NCBI GenBank assembly: GCA_045646865.1
Contig: JAZRLM010000015.1
Location: 104,188-168,187 of the forward strand
DNA: 64,000 bases
From: SIG440 sp045646865
GTDB lineage: Bacteria > Bacillota > Clostridia > Monoglobales > Monoglobaceae
Reading direction: 5' to 3'
A program made the translations under genes and the position numbers. Under the pieces are notes generated by a model that saw only the letters and a list, made by a program, of their open reading frames with translations, ran no database searches and had not been told where the DNA came from. Positions 17,878 through 26,023 of this stretch are shown piece after piece (the first letter of the stretch is position 1; each line of letters opens with the position of its first letter).

Positions 17878-18684
17878 TTATTTTAAAAATCCGATATTAA
17901 CAATATACAGATATACCATAGGAGCAATCATAATCACGCTGTCGAGTCTGTCAAGAATTCCACCGTGTCCGGGGAACAGATTGCCATAATCCTTGATGCC
18001 GAATTTGCGTTTGATTATTGATGCCGAAAGGTCGCCAATCTGAGACACAATTGACATTGCAAAGCCCAAAACAGCAAGGCTTATATAGTTCACATTAAAG
18101 TTCCTTATTTTTTGCATCAGCAATCCGTAAAGCATACAAGCCGCCATACAGCCTAAAATTCCGCCAACCGAACCCTCAATTGTCTTTTTGGGACTGATTT
18201 CAGGACAAAGCTTGTGCCTGCCCAGAAATACCCCTGCAAAATAAGCGCAGGTATCTGTGAGAAATGCTCCTATAAACGGTATCCAGATTAGTATTTTGCC
18301 ATATTCCAGTTCTCGTATATATAAAAGATTTGTCAAAAAATACGGGATATAAATTACGCTGAATATCACCAATGCGGCATCTGTTACCGAAACTGTTTTA
18401 TGCTGTGCAAGCATAATCACAAACAATAAAAGCATAAACAGATATACAATGGGCGCATAAAGCTGTGAATTTACAAAACCTCTCATAAGGGGAACAATAG
18501 CTGCCGCCAGATACCCCAAAGCACACAGGCACTTTTTGCCATTTAAAGCCGTAGCCTTATAAAACTCATACAAGCCCACAAGCGAAATGACAATAACAGC
18601 ACCTGCAATAACCGCACTTGGCGACAATAATATCAGGACAAGAAGCGGAATAAGAATTATCGCCGTTAATATTCTTGTTTTCAT
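17878..18684 (-). CDS. cdsA: Phosphatidate cytidylyltransferase
   Basis: 268 aa integral membrane enzyme making CDP-diacylglycerol from phosphatidate and CTP. About seven to eight hydrophobic segments and the CDS signature KRKFGIKDYGNLFPGHGG followed by ILDRLDS near the C-terminus. GGAGGAA precedes the ATG. A hairpin terminator lies between uppS and this gene, so its expression may be tuned separately. Confidence 0.94.
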   Translation of the reverse strand: MKTRILTAIILIPLLVLILLSPSAVIAGAVIVISLVGLYEFYKATALNGKKCLCALGYLAAAIVPLMRGFVNSQLYAPIVYLFMLLLFVIMLAQHKTVSVTDAALVIFSVIYIPYFLTNLLYIRELEYGKILIWIPFIGAFLTDTCAYFAGVFLGRHKLCPEISPKKTIEGSVGGILGCMAACMLYGLLMQKIRNFNVNYISLAVLGFAMSIVSQIGDLSASIIKRKFGIKDYGNLFPGHGGILDRLDSVIMIAPMVYLYIVNIGFLK

Positions 18685-18715
18685 AAAAGTTCCTCCAAAT
18701 TTATCATTCGTAAAA

Positions 18716-18738
18716 ACGGGCGGATGCCATCCGCCCGT
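18716..18738 (-). terminator. Intra-operon terminator/attenuator between uppS and cdsA
   Basis: On the minus strand, ACGGGCGGAT and ATCCGCCCGT form a perfect 10-bp GC-rich stem around three bases, followed by TTTTT. It sits in the 63-base gap upstream of cdsA, inside what is otherwise one operon. Confidence 0.8.
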
Positions 18739-18747
18739 CAGAATTTT

Positions 18748-19488
18748 TTATACCTTGCCAAATCGGCGATTTCGCTTTTGATAATCAAGGATAGCCTGAT
18801 ACATATCTTTTTCGGAAAAATCAGGCCAGTTGATATTGCTGAACCAGAATTCCGCATACGCCGCCTGCCACAGCAGGAAGTTTGAAAGACGGTATTCACC
18901 GCTTGGTCTTATAATCAAATCAACCTCGGGCAGACCCCGTGTATACATCAGCTCGGTCATATCCTTTTCGGAAACATCTCTCAATGTTCTCTTGCCGTTG
19001 GCAATTTTCTCGGCAAGCGCCTTTGCAGCATCGGTTATCTCTGCTCTGCCACCATAATTCAAAGCAACATTAAGCATCAAGCCGGTATTTTTGGATGTAT
19101 ACTCCTCGGCATGGTCGATAGCTCCGTTTATCTTATCGGATAATGCGCTGCGGTCACCGATAACCCTGAGAATCACATTTGTTCCGCCAAACTGCTCCTC
19201 TACCTGTTGCAGATAGTTGTAAAGCAGTTCCATCAAAGCATCAACCTCTGCCTTGGGTCTGTTCCAGTTCTCGGTTGAAAAGGCATAAGCCGTAATACAT
19301 TTTACACCGATTTTGTCGCAATATTTAACGATTTTTTTAAGTGTTTCTGCCCCTGCCTTGTGTCCGGCACTACGTGGAAGTCCTTTGGACTTTGCCCATC
19401 TGCCGTTTCCGTCCATAATTATTCCTATATGCTGAGGAATATTATTGGGGTCAAGGGGTTCGATACTTTTCTTTTTTCTGAAAAACAT
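18748..19488 (-). CDS. uppS: Isoprenyl transferase (undecaprenyl diphosphate synthase)
   Basis: 246 aa. Condenses isopentenyl units onto farnesyl diphosphate to give the C55 carrier for cell-wall synthesis. The cis-prenyltransferase motifs are present: IIMDGNGRWAKSKG with the catalytic Asp (~25), GHKAGAE, YAFSTENWNRP, and the C-terminal RPSGEYRLSNFLLWQAAYAE. Starts six bases after frr ends. Confidence 0.95.
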   Translation of the reverse strand: MFFRKKKSIEPLDPNNIPQHIGIIMDGNGRWAKSKGLPRSAGHKAGAETLKKIVKYCDKIGVKCITAYAFSTENWNRPKAEVDALMELLYNYLQQVEEQFGGTNVILRVIGDRSALSDKINGAIDHAEEYTSKNTGLMLNVALNYGGRAEITDAAKALAEKIANGKRTLRDVSEKDMTELMYTRGLPEVDLIIRPSGEYRLSNFLLWQAAYAEFWFSNINWPDFSEKDMYQAILDYQKRNRRFGKV

Positions 19489-19494
19489 AAAAGG

Positions 19495-20037
19495 TTAAAC
19501 CTCTAAAATTTCTTTTTCTTTTGCTGAAACCATTGAATCAATCTGCGCTACAAACTTATCTGTGAGCTTTTGAATCTGTGCTTCAAGATTCTTCAGATCG
19601 TCCTCGGTAATTTCTCCGTCCTTCTTCTGCTTTTTAAAGCCTTCAAGAGCATCGCGGCGTACGTTACGTACAGCAACCTTGCCTTCTTCACCGCGCTTTG
19701 AGATGCCTTTTACCAGTTCTTTTCTTCTTTCCTCTGTAAGGGGCGGGAAGTTAAGACGAATGGTCTTGCCGTCGTTATTGGGAGTGATACCCACATCTGA
19801 CTTAAGAATTGCCTTTTCAATTTCGCCAAGGATTGATGTATCCCAAGGCTGAATGGTAATTGTTCTGGGTTCGGGAACCGCAATTGTTCCTACCTGCTGG
19901 ATAGGTGTTGCAACACCGTAATATTCAACTGTTACCTTATCAAGAATTGCAGGGTTTGCACGTCCTGCGCGAATTGCCGCAAAATCTGCCTGAAGAACGG
20001 CTAAAGCTTTTTCCATTTTACTTTCTGCATTTTTCAT
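19495..20037 (-). CDS. frr: Ribosome recycling factor
   Basis: 180 aa, close to the usual 185. Splits the post-termination ribosome together with EF-G. Conserved stretches: RAGRANPAILDKV, YYGVATPIQQVGTI, PNNDGKTIRLNFPPLTEERR and RNVRRDA. Located 25 bases after pyrH, the standard order. Confidence 0.96.
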   Translation of the reverse strand: MKNAESKMEKALAVLQADFAAIRAGRANPAILDKVTVEYYGVATPIQQVGTIAVPEPRTITIQPWDTSILGEIEKAILKSDVGITPNNDGKTIRLNFPPLTEERRKELVKGISKRGEEGKVAVRNVRRDALEGFKKQKKDGEITEDDLKNLEAQIQKLTDKFVAQIDSMVSAKEKEILEV

Positions 20038-20062
20038 AAACTTTTATATCCTTTCAAATATG

Positions 20063-20767
20063 TTATTTTACAATTGTTCCGATTTCCTCACCCTGAATTG
20101 CCCTTTTGATATTTTCGGGATCGTTAAGGCCAAACACCAGAATGGGAATATTATTATCCATACAAAGAGATGTTGCTGTAGAATCCATAACACCAAGGCC
20201 ACGGTTAAGTACATCAATGTAGCTGAGTTTATCAAGCTTTACTGCATTGGGGTTTATGTTGGGATCGCTGTCATAAACTGCGTCAACCTTCTTTGCAAGA
20301 AGAATGATTTCTGCATCAATCTCGGCAGCACGAAGAGCCGCAGTTGTATCTGTTGAGAAGAACGGGTTTCCTGTTCCGCAAGCAAAAATAACAACTCTGC
20401 CCTTATCAAGGTGACGCATTGCTTTAAGTCTGATATAAGGCTCTGCAATCTGTCTCATTTCGATAGCTGTCTGAACACGGGCAGCCACTCCCTGCTGTTC
20501 AAGAGCATCAAGGAGAGCAAGTGAGTTGATAACGGTTGCCAGCATACCCATATGATCTGCACGGGTTCTGTCCATGCCTTCGCCTGTTCTGCCGCGCCAG
20601 AAATTACCACCGCCTACAACAATGGCAATCTCGCATCCCATTTCTGAACATTCCTTAATTTTTTCTGCAATACTTGTAACTGTTGCATTGTCAAGTCCAA
20701 AACCTTTTTCGCCCGCCAACGCTTCACCGCTAATTTTAAGCATCACTCTTTTGTATTTTATCGCCAT
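20063..20767 (-). CDS. pyrH: UMP kinase
   Basis: 234 aa. Phosphorylates UMP to UDP in pyrimidine synthesis. Amino-acid-kinase fold: KISGEALAGEKGFG (Lys/Gly phosphate loop), VVGGGNFWRG, MDRTRADHMGMLATVINSLAL, and GTGNPFFSTDTTAALRA, all diagnostic of bacterial PyrH. First gene of the conserved cluster; rpsB-tsf, which often precede it, are not here. Confidence 0.96.
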   Translation of the reverse strand: MAIKYKRVMLKISGEALAGEKGFGLDNATVTSIAEKIKECSEMGCEIAIVVGGGNFWRGRTGEGMDRTRADHMGMLATVINSLALLDALEQQGVAARVQTAIEMRQIAEPYIRLKAMRHLDKGRVVIFACGTGNPFFSTDTTAALRAAEIDAEIILLAKKVDAVYDSDPNINPNAVKLDKLSYIDVLNRGLGVMDSTATSLCMDNNIPILVFGLNDPENIKRAIQGEEIGTIVK

Positions 20768-20824
20768 AGGTTTCCCTCCAAAGAAAGATTTATTTTAGCA
20801 AAGGGCACATGCCCTGATTTATAC

Positions 20825-21295
20825 TTATTCTGTAATATCAATAATTGTAACATCAACCTCGGGCTCGGGTTCATAACCACCCTCGGGAGTTATAACTGTG
20901 CTGGGTGAGAAATCCTCAGCCTCATCGGCCTTTTGGTCTGCATTATTATCTTTTTCCTTGTCCTCGGTCGGTTTGTCTTCTTTAGTCGGGGTCGTTACAG
21001 TCGGTATCTCAACAGGTGCCGGAGGATTAATGTTGCTGTGGTTTTTGTCAGCTGCCGCATTGAGATGTTCAATCTCCTCCTCAAGTGCTTGTATCTGAAT
21101 TTTAAGTTCCTGATTCTCGGCAGAAATCTCGCCGTTATCAGGCCCTACTACTTTAACCGGATTTATAATGCAATAAAGGGAAAGACCAAATGATACAACA
21201 AACAGAAATATTGTACCGAAAATAATTCCCATAATTAATAATGTTTTTTTAGTTTTTACAGACATTTGCGCTTTGTCCTGCATATTAACTTCCAT
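20825..21295 (-). CDS. Single-pass membrane protein with coiled coil, unknown
   Basis: 156 aa from the ATG at 21295; another ATG at 21283 with GGAAG five bases upstream is equally possible. One transmembrane segment (LLIMGIIFGTIFLFVVSFG), then a short coiled coil (AENQELKIQIQALEEEIEHL) and an outside tail rich in Pro, Thr, Glu and Asp. The topology resembles small cell-division or envelope-associated proteins, but I do not recognise a family. It has its own upstream region and stops 58 bases before pyrH starts. Confidence 0.6.
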   Translation of the reverse strand: MEVNMQDKAQMSVKTKKTLLIMGIIFGTIFLFVVSFGLSLYCIINPVKVVGPDNGEISAENQELKIQIQALEEEIEHLNAAADKNHSNINPPAPVEIPTVTTPTKEDKPTEDKEKDNNADQKADEAEDFSPSTVITPEGGYEPEPEVDVTIIDITE

Positions 21296-21634
21296 AGCCT
21301 TTCTGCCCACAAACAATAATATAAAATTTTGTATACGCTTGTCGTGGGCAGATAAAGCGTATAATGTAAATTTCGTCGGTGCAATTAAATCCGCAGGAGA
21401 ACAGTAAAGTCATTTTTCACATCACAGACTTCTGCGCAAACATAATTGTACAACTAAAAGTATATCATATCTTTATCAACTATTCAAGAGAAAAATTATA
21501 TTTTTGTGCCGAAAAAATATAAATTCCTGAAATACGGTGTTTTCTTGACAAAATCTTGGTTTTGTGTAATAATTAATTAAGAAATCTCTTACATAATTTA
21601 CTGTGCAAATATTCAGAAAGGACGACGTCATAAT
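21296..21634. other. Divergent intergenic region with ytvI promoter
   Basis: About 340 bases between two divergent genes. I see a plus-strand promoter at 21545-21572 and nothing convincing as a gene; a minus-strand promoter for the membrane protein is expected but not clearly consensus. Confidence 0.5.
21545..21572 (+). promoter_or_regulatory. Promoter of the AI-2E family transporter gene
   Basis: TTGACA (21545-21550), a 16-base spacer and TAATAA(T) at 21567-21572, about 60 bases before the start codon. Confidence 0.55.
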
Positions 21635-22720
21635 ATGCAAAACGAACATCTTCAGAAACGTAAGGAATTTATTATCAACATAGCATATACCGTGCTTGTA
21701 GTTGCTCTGGTTTATTTCGGTTTTAAATATGCAGTAAAGTGGCTTATGCCATTTGTTGTGGGGTTTGTTATAGCCCTTGCGATCCACACTCCCGTAAACG
21801 CAATTTGCAAGCATATTAAAATCAACCGCAAATTCTGCACCTTCATTATGCTTATTATCGAGTATGCAGTGTTTGTTTTGCTTATGTGGGGACTTGGTGC
21901 AAAGATTTATGCATCTCTTAAGGACTTATTCACAAACCTGCCCACTTACTATGACAATAATATTGAGCCATTTATTCAATGGCTTTATCGTTCGGTTACA
22001 GATATTGCACAAAACATATCCCCCGAAACAATGGACAGATTATATGAAATGCTGGAAAGTTTCTCGGATTCAATCCGTGAATTTGTAACCAACTTTTCGG
22101 CATCTGTGGTTAGGGGGCTGGCAAGCACCACCGCTAAACTGCCATTGTTCCTTATATCTTTTATATTTACAATTTTGTCATCTGTGTTTATCAGTATGGA
22201 CTATAACCGTATCATTTCTTTTGTAAGAAAACAGCTTCCAGCCAGATTTTCAGGATTTTTGAACGATGCAAAAGACCATCTGGGCAAAACAATTTTAAGG
22301 TATCTTCGTGCTTACCTTATAATCTTTGTTCTTACCTTTACCGAACTTTCCATTGGTCTTTCGATATTGCAAATTGAAAATGCAATTGGTATTGCGGCTC
22401 TCATTGCCCTGGCAGATGTCTTTCCAGTTCTGGGAACAGGCGGAATTCTTATTCCCTGGTCGCTTATCTCGTTGCTGAACGCCAACTATACTGTGGCAAT
22501 TGGTCTTATTGTTATTTATCTGACTATTCTGGTTGTAAGAAACTTTGCAGAGCCTAAAATTGTCGGCGACCAGCTTGGCCTTCATCCCCTTGTTACCCTG
22601 ATTTCCATTTATCTGGGTTATCTGTGGATGGGTGTTGGCGGAATGATCCTTTTGCCCATAACCATGACAATTATTATTGGTCTTCACAGAAGTGGCAAAA
22701 TCAAGCTGTGGAAGGAATAA
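21635..22720 (+). CDS. AI-2E family transporter (YtvI/PerM-like)
   Basis: 361 aa polytopic membrane protein. Two N-terminal transmembrane segments, a soluble middle region and a C-terminal hydrophobic block carrying VFPVLGTGGILIPW and the conserved EPKIVGDQLGLHPLVTLISI, the family hallmark. Members export small molecules or act as cation/proton antiporters; in sporeformers the YtvI branch is sporulation-linked. Substrate cannot be told from sequence. Monocistronic: own promoter and a terminator at 22730-22766. Confidence 0.85.
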   Translation: MQNEHLQKRKEFIINIAYTVLVVALVYFGFKYAVKWLMPFVVGFVIALAIHTPVNAICKHIKINRKFCTFIMLIIEYAVFVLLMWGLGAKIYASLKDLFTNLPTYYDNNIEPFIQWLYRSVTDIAQNISPETMDRLYEMLESFSDSIREFVTNFSASVVRGLASTTAKLPLFLISFIFTILSSVFISMDYNRIISFVRKQLPARFSGFLNDAKDHLGKTILRYLRAYLIIFVLTFTELSIGLSILQIENAIGIAALIALADVFPVLGTGGILIPWSLISLLNANYTVAIGLIVIYLTILVVRNFAEPKIVGDQLGLHPLVTLISIYLGYLWMGVGGMILLPITMTIIIGLHRSGKIKLWKE

Positions 22721-22729
22721 TCTTACTAT

Positions 22730-22766
22730 AAAACCCGATATTTTTAACATCGGGTTTTTATTTTTA
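22730..22766 (+). terminator. Terminator after the transporter gene
   Basis: AAAACCCGAT pairs with ATCGGGTTTT around a nine-base loop, followed by TATTTTT. Confidence 0.88.
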
Positions 22767-22785
22767 ATGACATAGGAGTATTATA

Positions 22786-23730
22786 ATGAAAATAGCTATT
22801 CTTGACAAATCAACTTTAGGGGCAGATATCGACCTTTCGACCATATCCGCTTTGGGAGAAATCGTGGAATATCCCTCCACCGCGCCCGAAGAAATGACAA
22901 CCCATATCGGTGATGCCGATGTTATAGTCGTTAATAAAATAAAGTGCAATGAAAGCACACTTGAAAAGGCTGAAAACCTTAAGCTCATCTGTGTTGCGGC
23001 AACGGGCTATGACAACATTGACCCTGAGTACTGCAAAAGTCGTGGCATCGGGCTGTGTAACGTTCCCGGATATTCCACCGACAGCGTTGCTCAGGTGACA
23101 GTTGCAATGGCAATGTCCCTTGCCACACATCTTAACGAATATCGCAATAATGTAACATCGGGCAAATATACCGAGTCGGGTGTTGCAAACTGTCTTGTTC
23201 CCGTGTTCCACGAAATTAGCTCTTTGGTATGGGGCGTTGTGGGTGGAGGCGGAATAGGCACAAAGGTTGCAGAAATCGCTAAAACAATCGGATGCAAGGT
23301 TATGGTCTGCCGTCGCAAGCAGCAGGGGGATTTCCCTCTTGCAGACATTGACACAATCTGCCGTGAATGTGATATTATATCCCTTCACGTTCCCCTTTCC
23401 GACAGCACGCGCAATATGATAAGCCGCAGCAGGATTGAATCGATGAAACAAGGCGCAATCGTTATAAACACCGCAAGAGGTGCCGTTGCAGACGAGCAAG
23501 CCCTTGCAGATGCGGCAAAATCGGGAAAAATCCTGCTTGGCTGTGATGTATATTCAACCGAGCCATTTGGGAAAGACCACCCGTTTTATGAAATTAAAGA
23601 CCTTGACAACGTGCTTCTTACTCCGCATATGGCATGGGGCGCATATGAATCGCGTATGAGATGTATAAAAATCATTTCAGAGAATATAAGATGCTTTTTT
23701 GATGGTAATGCTCAAAACAGAATAGTATAA
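22786..23730 (+). CDS. NAD-dependent D-2-hydroxyacid dehydrogenase
   Basis: 314 aa. Reduces a 2-oxoacid or oxidises a D-2-hydroxyacid with NAD(H). The nucleotide-binding motif is VVGGGGIGTKVAEIA (~residues 147-161), catalytic Arg lies in INTARGAVADEQAL, the Glu in DVYSTEP and the His in LTPHMAWG. The family includes glycerate, lactate and phosphoglycerate dehydrogenases; the substrate is not evident. AGGAG precedes the ATG. Ends at a bidirectional terminator shared with prmA. Confidence 0.88.
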   Translation: MKIAILDKSTLGADIDLSTISALGEIVEYPSTAPEEMTTHIGDADVIVVNKIKCNESTLEKAENLKLICVAATGYDNIDPEYCKSRGIGLCNVPGYSTDSVAQVTVAMAMSLATHLNEYRNNVTSGKYTESGVANCLVPVFHEISSLVWGVVGGGGIGTKVAEIAKTIGCKVMVCRRKQQGDFPLADIDTICRECDIISLHVPLSDSTRNMISRSRIESMKQGAIVINTARGAVADEQALADAAKSGKILLGCDVYSTEPFGKDHPFYEIKDLDNVLLTPHMAWGAYESRMRCIKIISENIRCFFDGNAQNRIV

Positions 23731-23734
23731 CTCA

Positions 23735-23757
23735 AAAGCTCCCCTTGAGGGAGCTTT
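23735..23757. terminator. Bidirectional terminator
   Basis: AAAGCTCCC and GGGAGCTTT form a short, strong hairpin between convergent hydroxyacid dehydrogenase and prmA genes, with flanking T/A runs. Confidence 0.8.
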
Positions 23758-23768
23758 AATTTATTGTT

Positions 23769-24737
23769 TTATAATGTACAAACCGCTGCTGCCCATTCTC
23801 CCATAGTGCGAACCTCTTTCACTTTAAGACCTGCATTTTCAAGGGCAGAAACAACCTCGTCCTTACGGTCGATAATTATTCCCGAGCAGATAAACACGCC
23901 GTCGTCCTTCATAAAATCTTTCACAAATCCTGAAAGGGCAATAATTACATCTGCCACAATGTTGGCAAGAACGATTTCATATTTATTCTCTGTAAGTTTT
24001 GTATATAAATCCTTATCTGTTGTAATATCTCCGTCGTAGCCATGATAAATCTCACGTGGCAAGCCGTTAAGTTCCAGATTGGAATAGGCAACCTCCACCG
24101 CCATCGGGTCAATATCAACAGCCGTTGCATCACCTGCACCAAGGAGAAGGGCAATTACAGAAAGGATTCCTGAGCCGCAACCGAGGTCAAGAACCTTGTC
24201 ACCCGTCTTTACATATTTTTCTATTTCTTCGACACACATTTTTGTACTTTCGTGAGAACCTGTACCAAAGCTCATTCCGGGATTAATCAGAAACTTCACT
24301 CTGTCATTTTGCGGAACATCTGTTTCCCATTCGGGCACAACAAGAACACGTTCTCCGATTTCCAAAGGTTTGAAATACTGTTTCCAGTTTTCTGACCAGT
24401 CCTCGTCCTTCATATTTTCACTCAGTATCTCCAGACTGCCAAAAGCACCTTCGGTATCAGCATTGCGGAGTTCAGCCACAGCATCCTTTACCTGCTGAAG
24501 CAGTGCAAGACCTTCTTCGTCCTTTGAAAAATATAATGTTATGCAACTGTCGGCATCCTTTAGTCTTTCAAGCTCCTCATCAACGTAGTCCCAATATTTG
24601 CGGTTGTTTTCAAGAAATTCCTTAAAGTCTTCCTTATCGCTGATTTCAATGCCCGTTATGCCCATATCATAAAGCACTCCGCACACAGGGTCAATGCCTT
24701 CATTTGTGGTTGTAATTTTTATTTGTATCCAATCCAT
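23769..24737 (-). CDS. prmA: Ribosomal protein L11 methyltransferase
   Basis: 322 aa from the ATG at 24737 (AGGAG upstream; matches the family start MDWIQIKI). Trimethylates ribosomal protein L11 with SAM. Motifs: EDWSENWKQYFKP, NPGMSFGTGSHESTKMC, VLDLGCGSGILSVIA and IVLANIVADVI. It is the last gene of the hrcA-grpE-dnaK-dnaJ-prmA heat-shock cluster, the usual Bacillota order. Confidence 0.95.
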   Translation of the reverse strand: MDWIQIKITTTNEGIDPVCGVLYDMGITGIEISDKEDFKEFLENNRKYWDYVDEELERLKDADSCITLYFSKDEEGLALLQQVKDAVAELRNADTEGAFGSLEILSENMKDEDWSENWKQYFKPLEIGERVLVVPEWETDVPQNDRVKFLINPGMSFGTGSHESTKMCVEEIEKYVKTGDKVLDLGCGSGILSVIALLLGAGDATAVDIDPMAVEVAYSNLELNGLPREIYHGYDGDITTDKDLYTKLTENKYEIVLANIVADVIIALSGFVKDFMKDDGVFICSGIIIDRKDEVVSALENAGLKVKEVRTMGEWAAAVCTL

Positions 24738-24785
24738 AATCTTCTCCTTATAAACATTGTGGGAGGACATAATCCTCCCACCGTC

Positions 24786-25943
24786 TTATTTCAAAAAGTC
24801 TTTTACCTTATCAAAAAAGCTTTTTCTTTCTTTATATTTCCCCGGATCAACATTTTCGTCAAACTGCATCAGAATTTCCTTTTGCTTGTCGGATAAATTC
24901 TTGGGAATTTCAATATTGATTTTCACATACTGGTCACCACGGGCACCGTTGCCGTAAAGTCTGGGTACACCCTTGCCTTTAAGACGGAACACCGTGCCTG
25001 TCTGTGTGCCCTCGGGTATGTTATATTTCACCTTGCCGTCGATAGTGGGAACTTCCACCTCGGCGCCAAGAGTTGCCTCCACAAAGGTTATAGGGAAGTC
25101 GCAAAGAATATCATATCCCTGGCGGGTAAATATTTTGTGTTTCTTTACGCGGGTAACTACCAAAACGTCGCCATTGGGTCCGCCGTTTTTCCCTGCATCA
25201 GCCTGACCTGTAATCGGTATAATCTGTCCGTCATCAATACCTGCTGGAATTTGAACCTTAATTACACGATTTTTGCGAACTGTTCCTTCACCGCGGCAAG
25301 CCTTACACGGGTTGGGTATAACCTTGCCTGTTCCTCCACAAGTCGAACATGGTCTTGAGCTCTGGAAACTGCCGAATGCTGTACGCTGTACGGTTGTAAC
25401 CTGACCGGTACCGTGACAAACACTACAGGTTGCCGCTGATGTTCCCGGCTCAGCGCCGTTGCCGCCGCAGGTATCACATTTTTCCATACGGCTTACATTC
25501 ATTTCAATCTCGCAGCCAAAGCAAGCCTGCTCAAAAGTCAGGTCGACCTTATATTTCAAATCTCTGCCCTTTTGGGGAGCATTTGGGTTGCGTCTTGACT
25601 GTCCGCCGCCAAAACCTCCGCCAAAGAATGAACCGAAAATATCTTCAAAGCCGCCGAAACCGCCACCGAAACCGCCAAAATCTCCGTAGCCGCCTGCCCC
25701 AGCCTGCGGGTCAACACCGGCGTGACCAAACTGGTCGTATCTTTGTTTCTTGTCCGCATCGCTGAGAATTTCATACGCCTCGGAGGCTTCTTTAAACTTT
25801 TCCTCGGCAACCTTTGCCTTGTCACCGGGATTAAGGTCGGGGTGATATTTTTTTGCCAATTTGCGGTATGCTTTTTTTATCTCATCGGCTGATGCGCTTT
25901 TGTCAACGCCCAGCACCTCATAATAATCTCGTTTTTCTGCCAA
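24786..25943 (-). CDS. dnaJ: Chaperone DnaJ (Hsp40)
   Basis: 385 aa if started at the TTG that gives MAEKRDYYEVLG; in-frame GTG (25952) or TTG (25955) starts are also possible and no ribosome site is strong. J domain with HPD in KKYHPDLNPG, a Gly/Phe-rich linker, four CxxCxGxG zinc repeats (CDTCGGNG, CSVCHGTG, CSTCGGTG, CKACRGEG) and C-terminal substrate-binding domains. Stimulates DnaK ATPase. Follows dnaK in the HrcA-regulated operon. Confidence 0.95.
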   Translation of the reverse strand: MAEKRDYYEVLGVDKSASADEIKKAYRKLAKKYHPDLNPGDKAKVAEEKFKEASEAYEILSDADKKQRYDQFGHAGVDPQAGAGGYGDFGGFGGGFGGFEDIFGSFFGGGFGGGQSRRNPNAPQKGRDLKYKVDLTFEQACFGCEIEMNVSRMEKCDTCGGNGAEPGTSAATCSVCHGTGQVTTVQRTAFGSFQSSRPCSTCGGTGKVIPNPCKACRGEGTVRKNRVIKVQIPAGIDDGQIIPITGQADAGKNGGPNGDVLVVTRVKKHKIFTRQGYDILCDFPITFVEATLGAEVEVPTIDGKVKYNIPEGTQTGTVFRLKGKGVPRLYGNGARGDQYVKINIEIPKNLSDKQKEILMQFDENVDPGKYKERKSFFDKVKDFLK

Positions 25944-25985
25944 TTTTGTCACCAACTGTCTGTTTCAATTTTTTGCAAAACTGCA

Positions 25986-26011
25986 TACGGGAGGGCACAG
26001 AGGCCCTCCCC
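25986..26011 (-). terminator. Hairpin between dnaK and dnaJ
   Basis: GGGAGGGC and GCCCTCCC pair around a short loop in the gap between dnaK and dnaJ. There is no T-run, so it may stabilise the dnaK message or partly attenuate rather than fully terminate. Confidence 0.45.
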
Positions 26012-26023
26012 TACAATTTTCAA

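Noticed and set aside
22816..23499. Open frame opposite the hydroxyacid dehydrogenase
   Set aside because: Antisense shadow; the plus-strand protein has all catalytic motifs.
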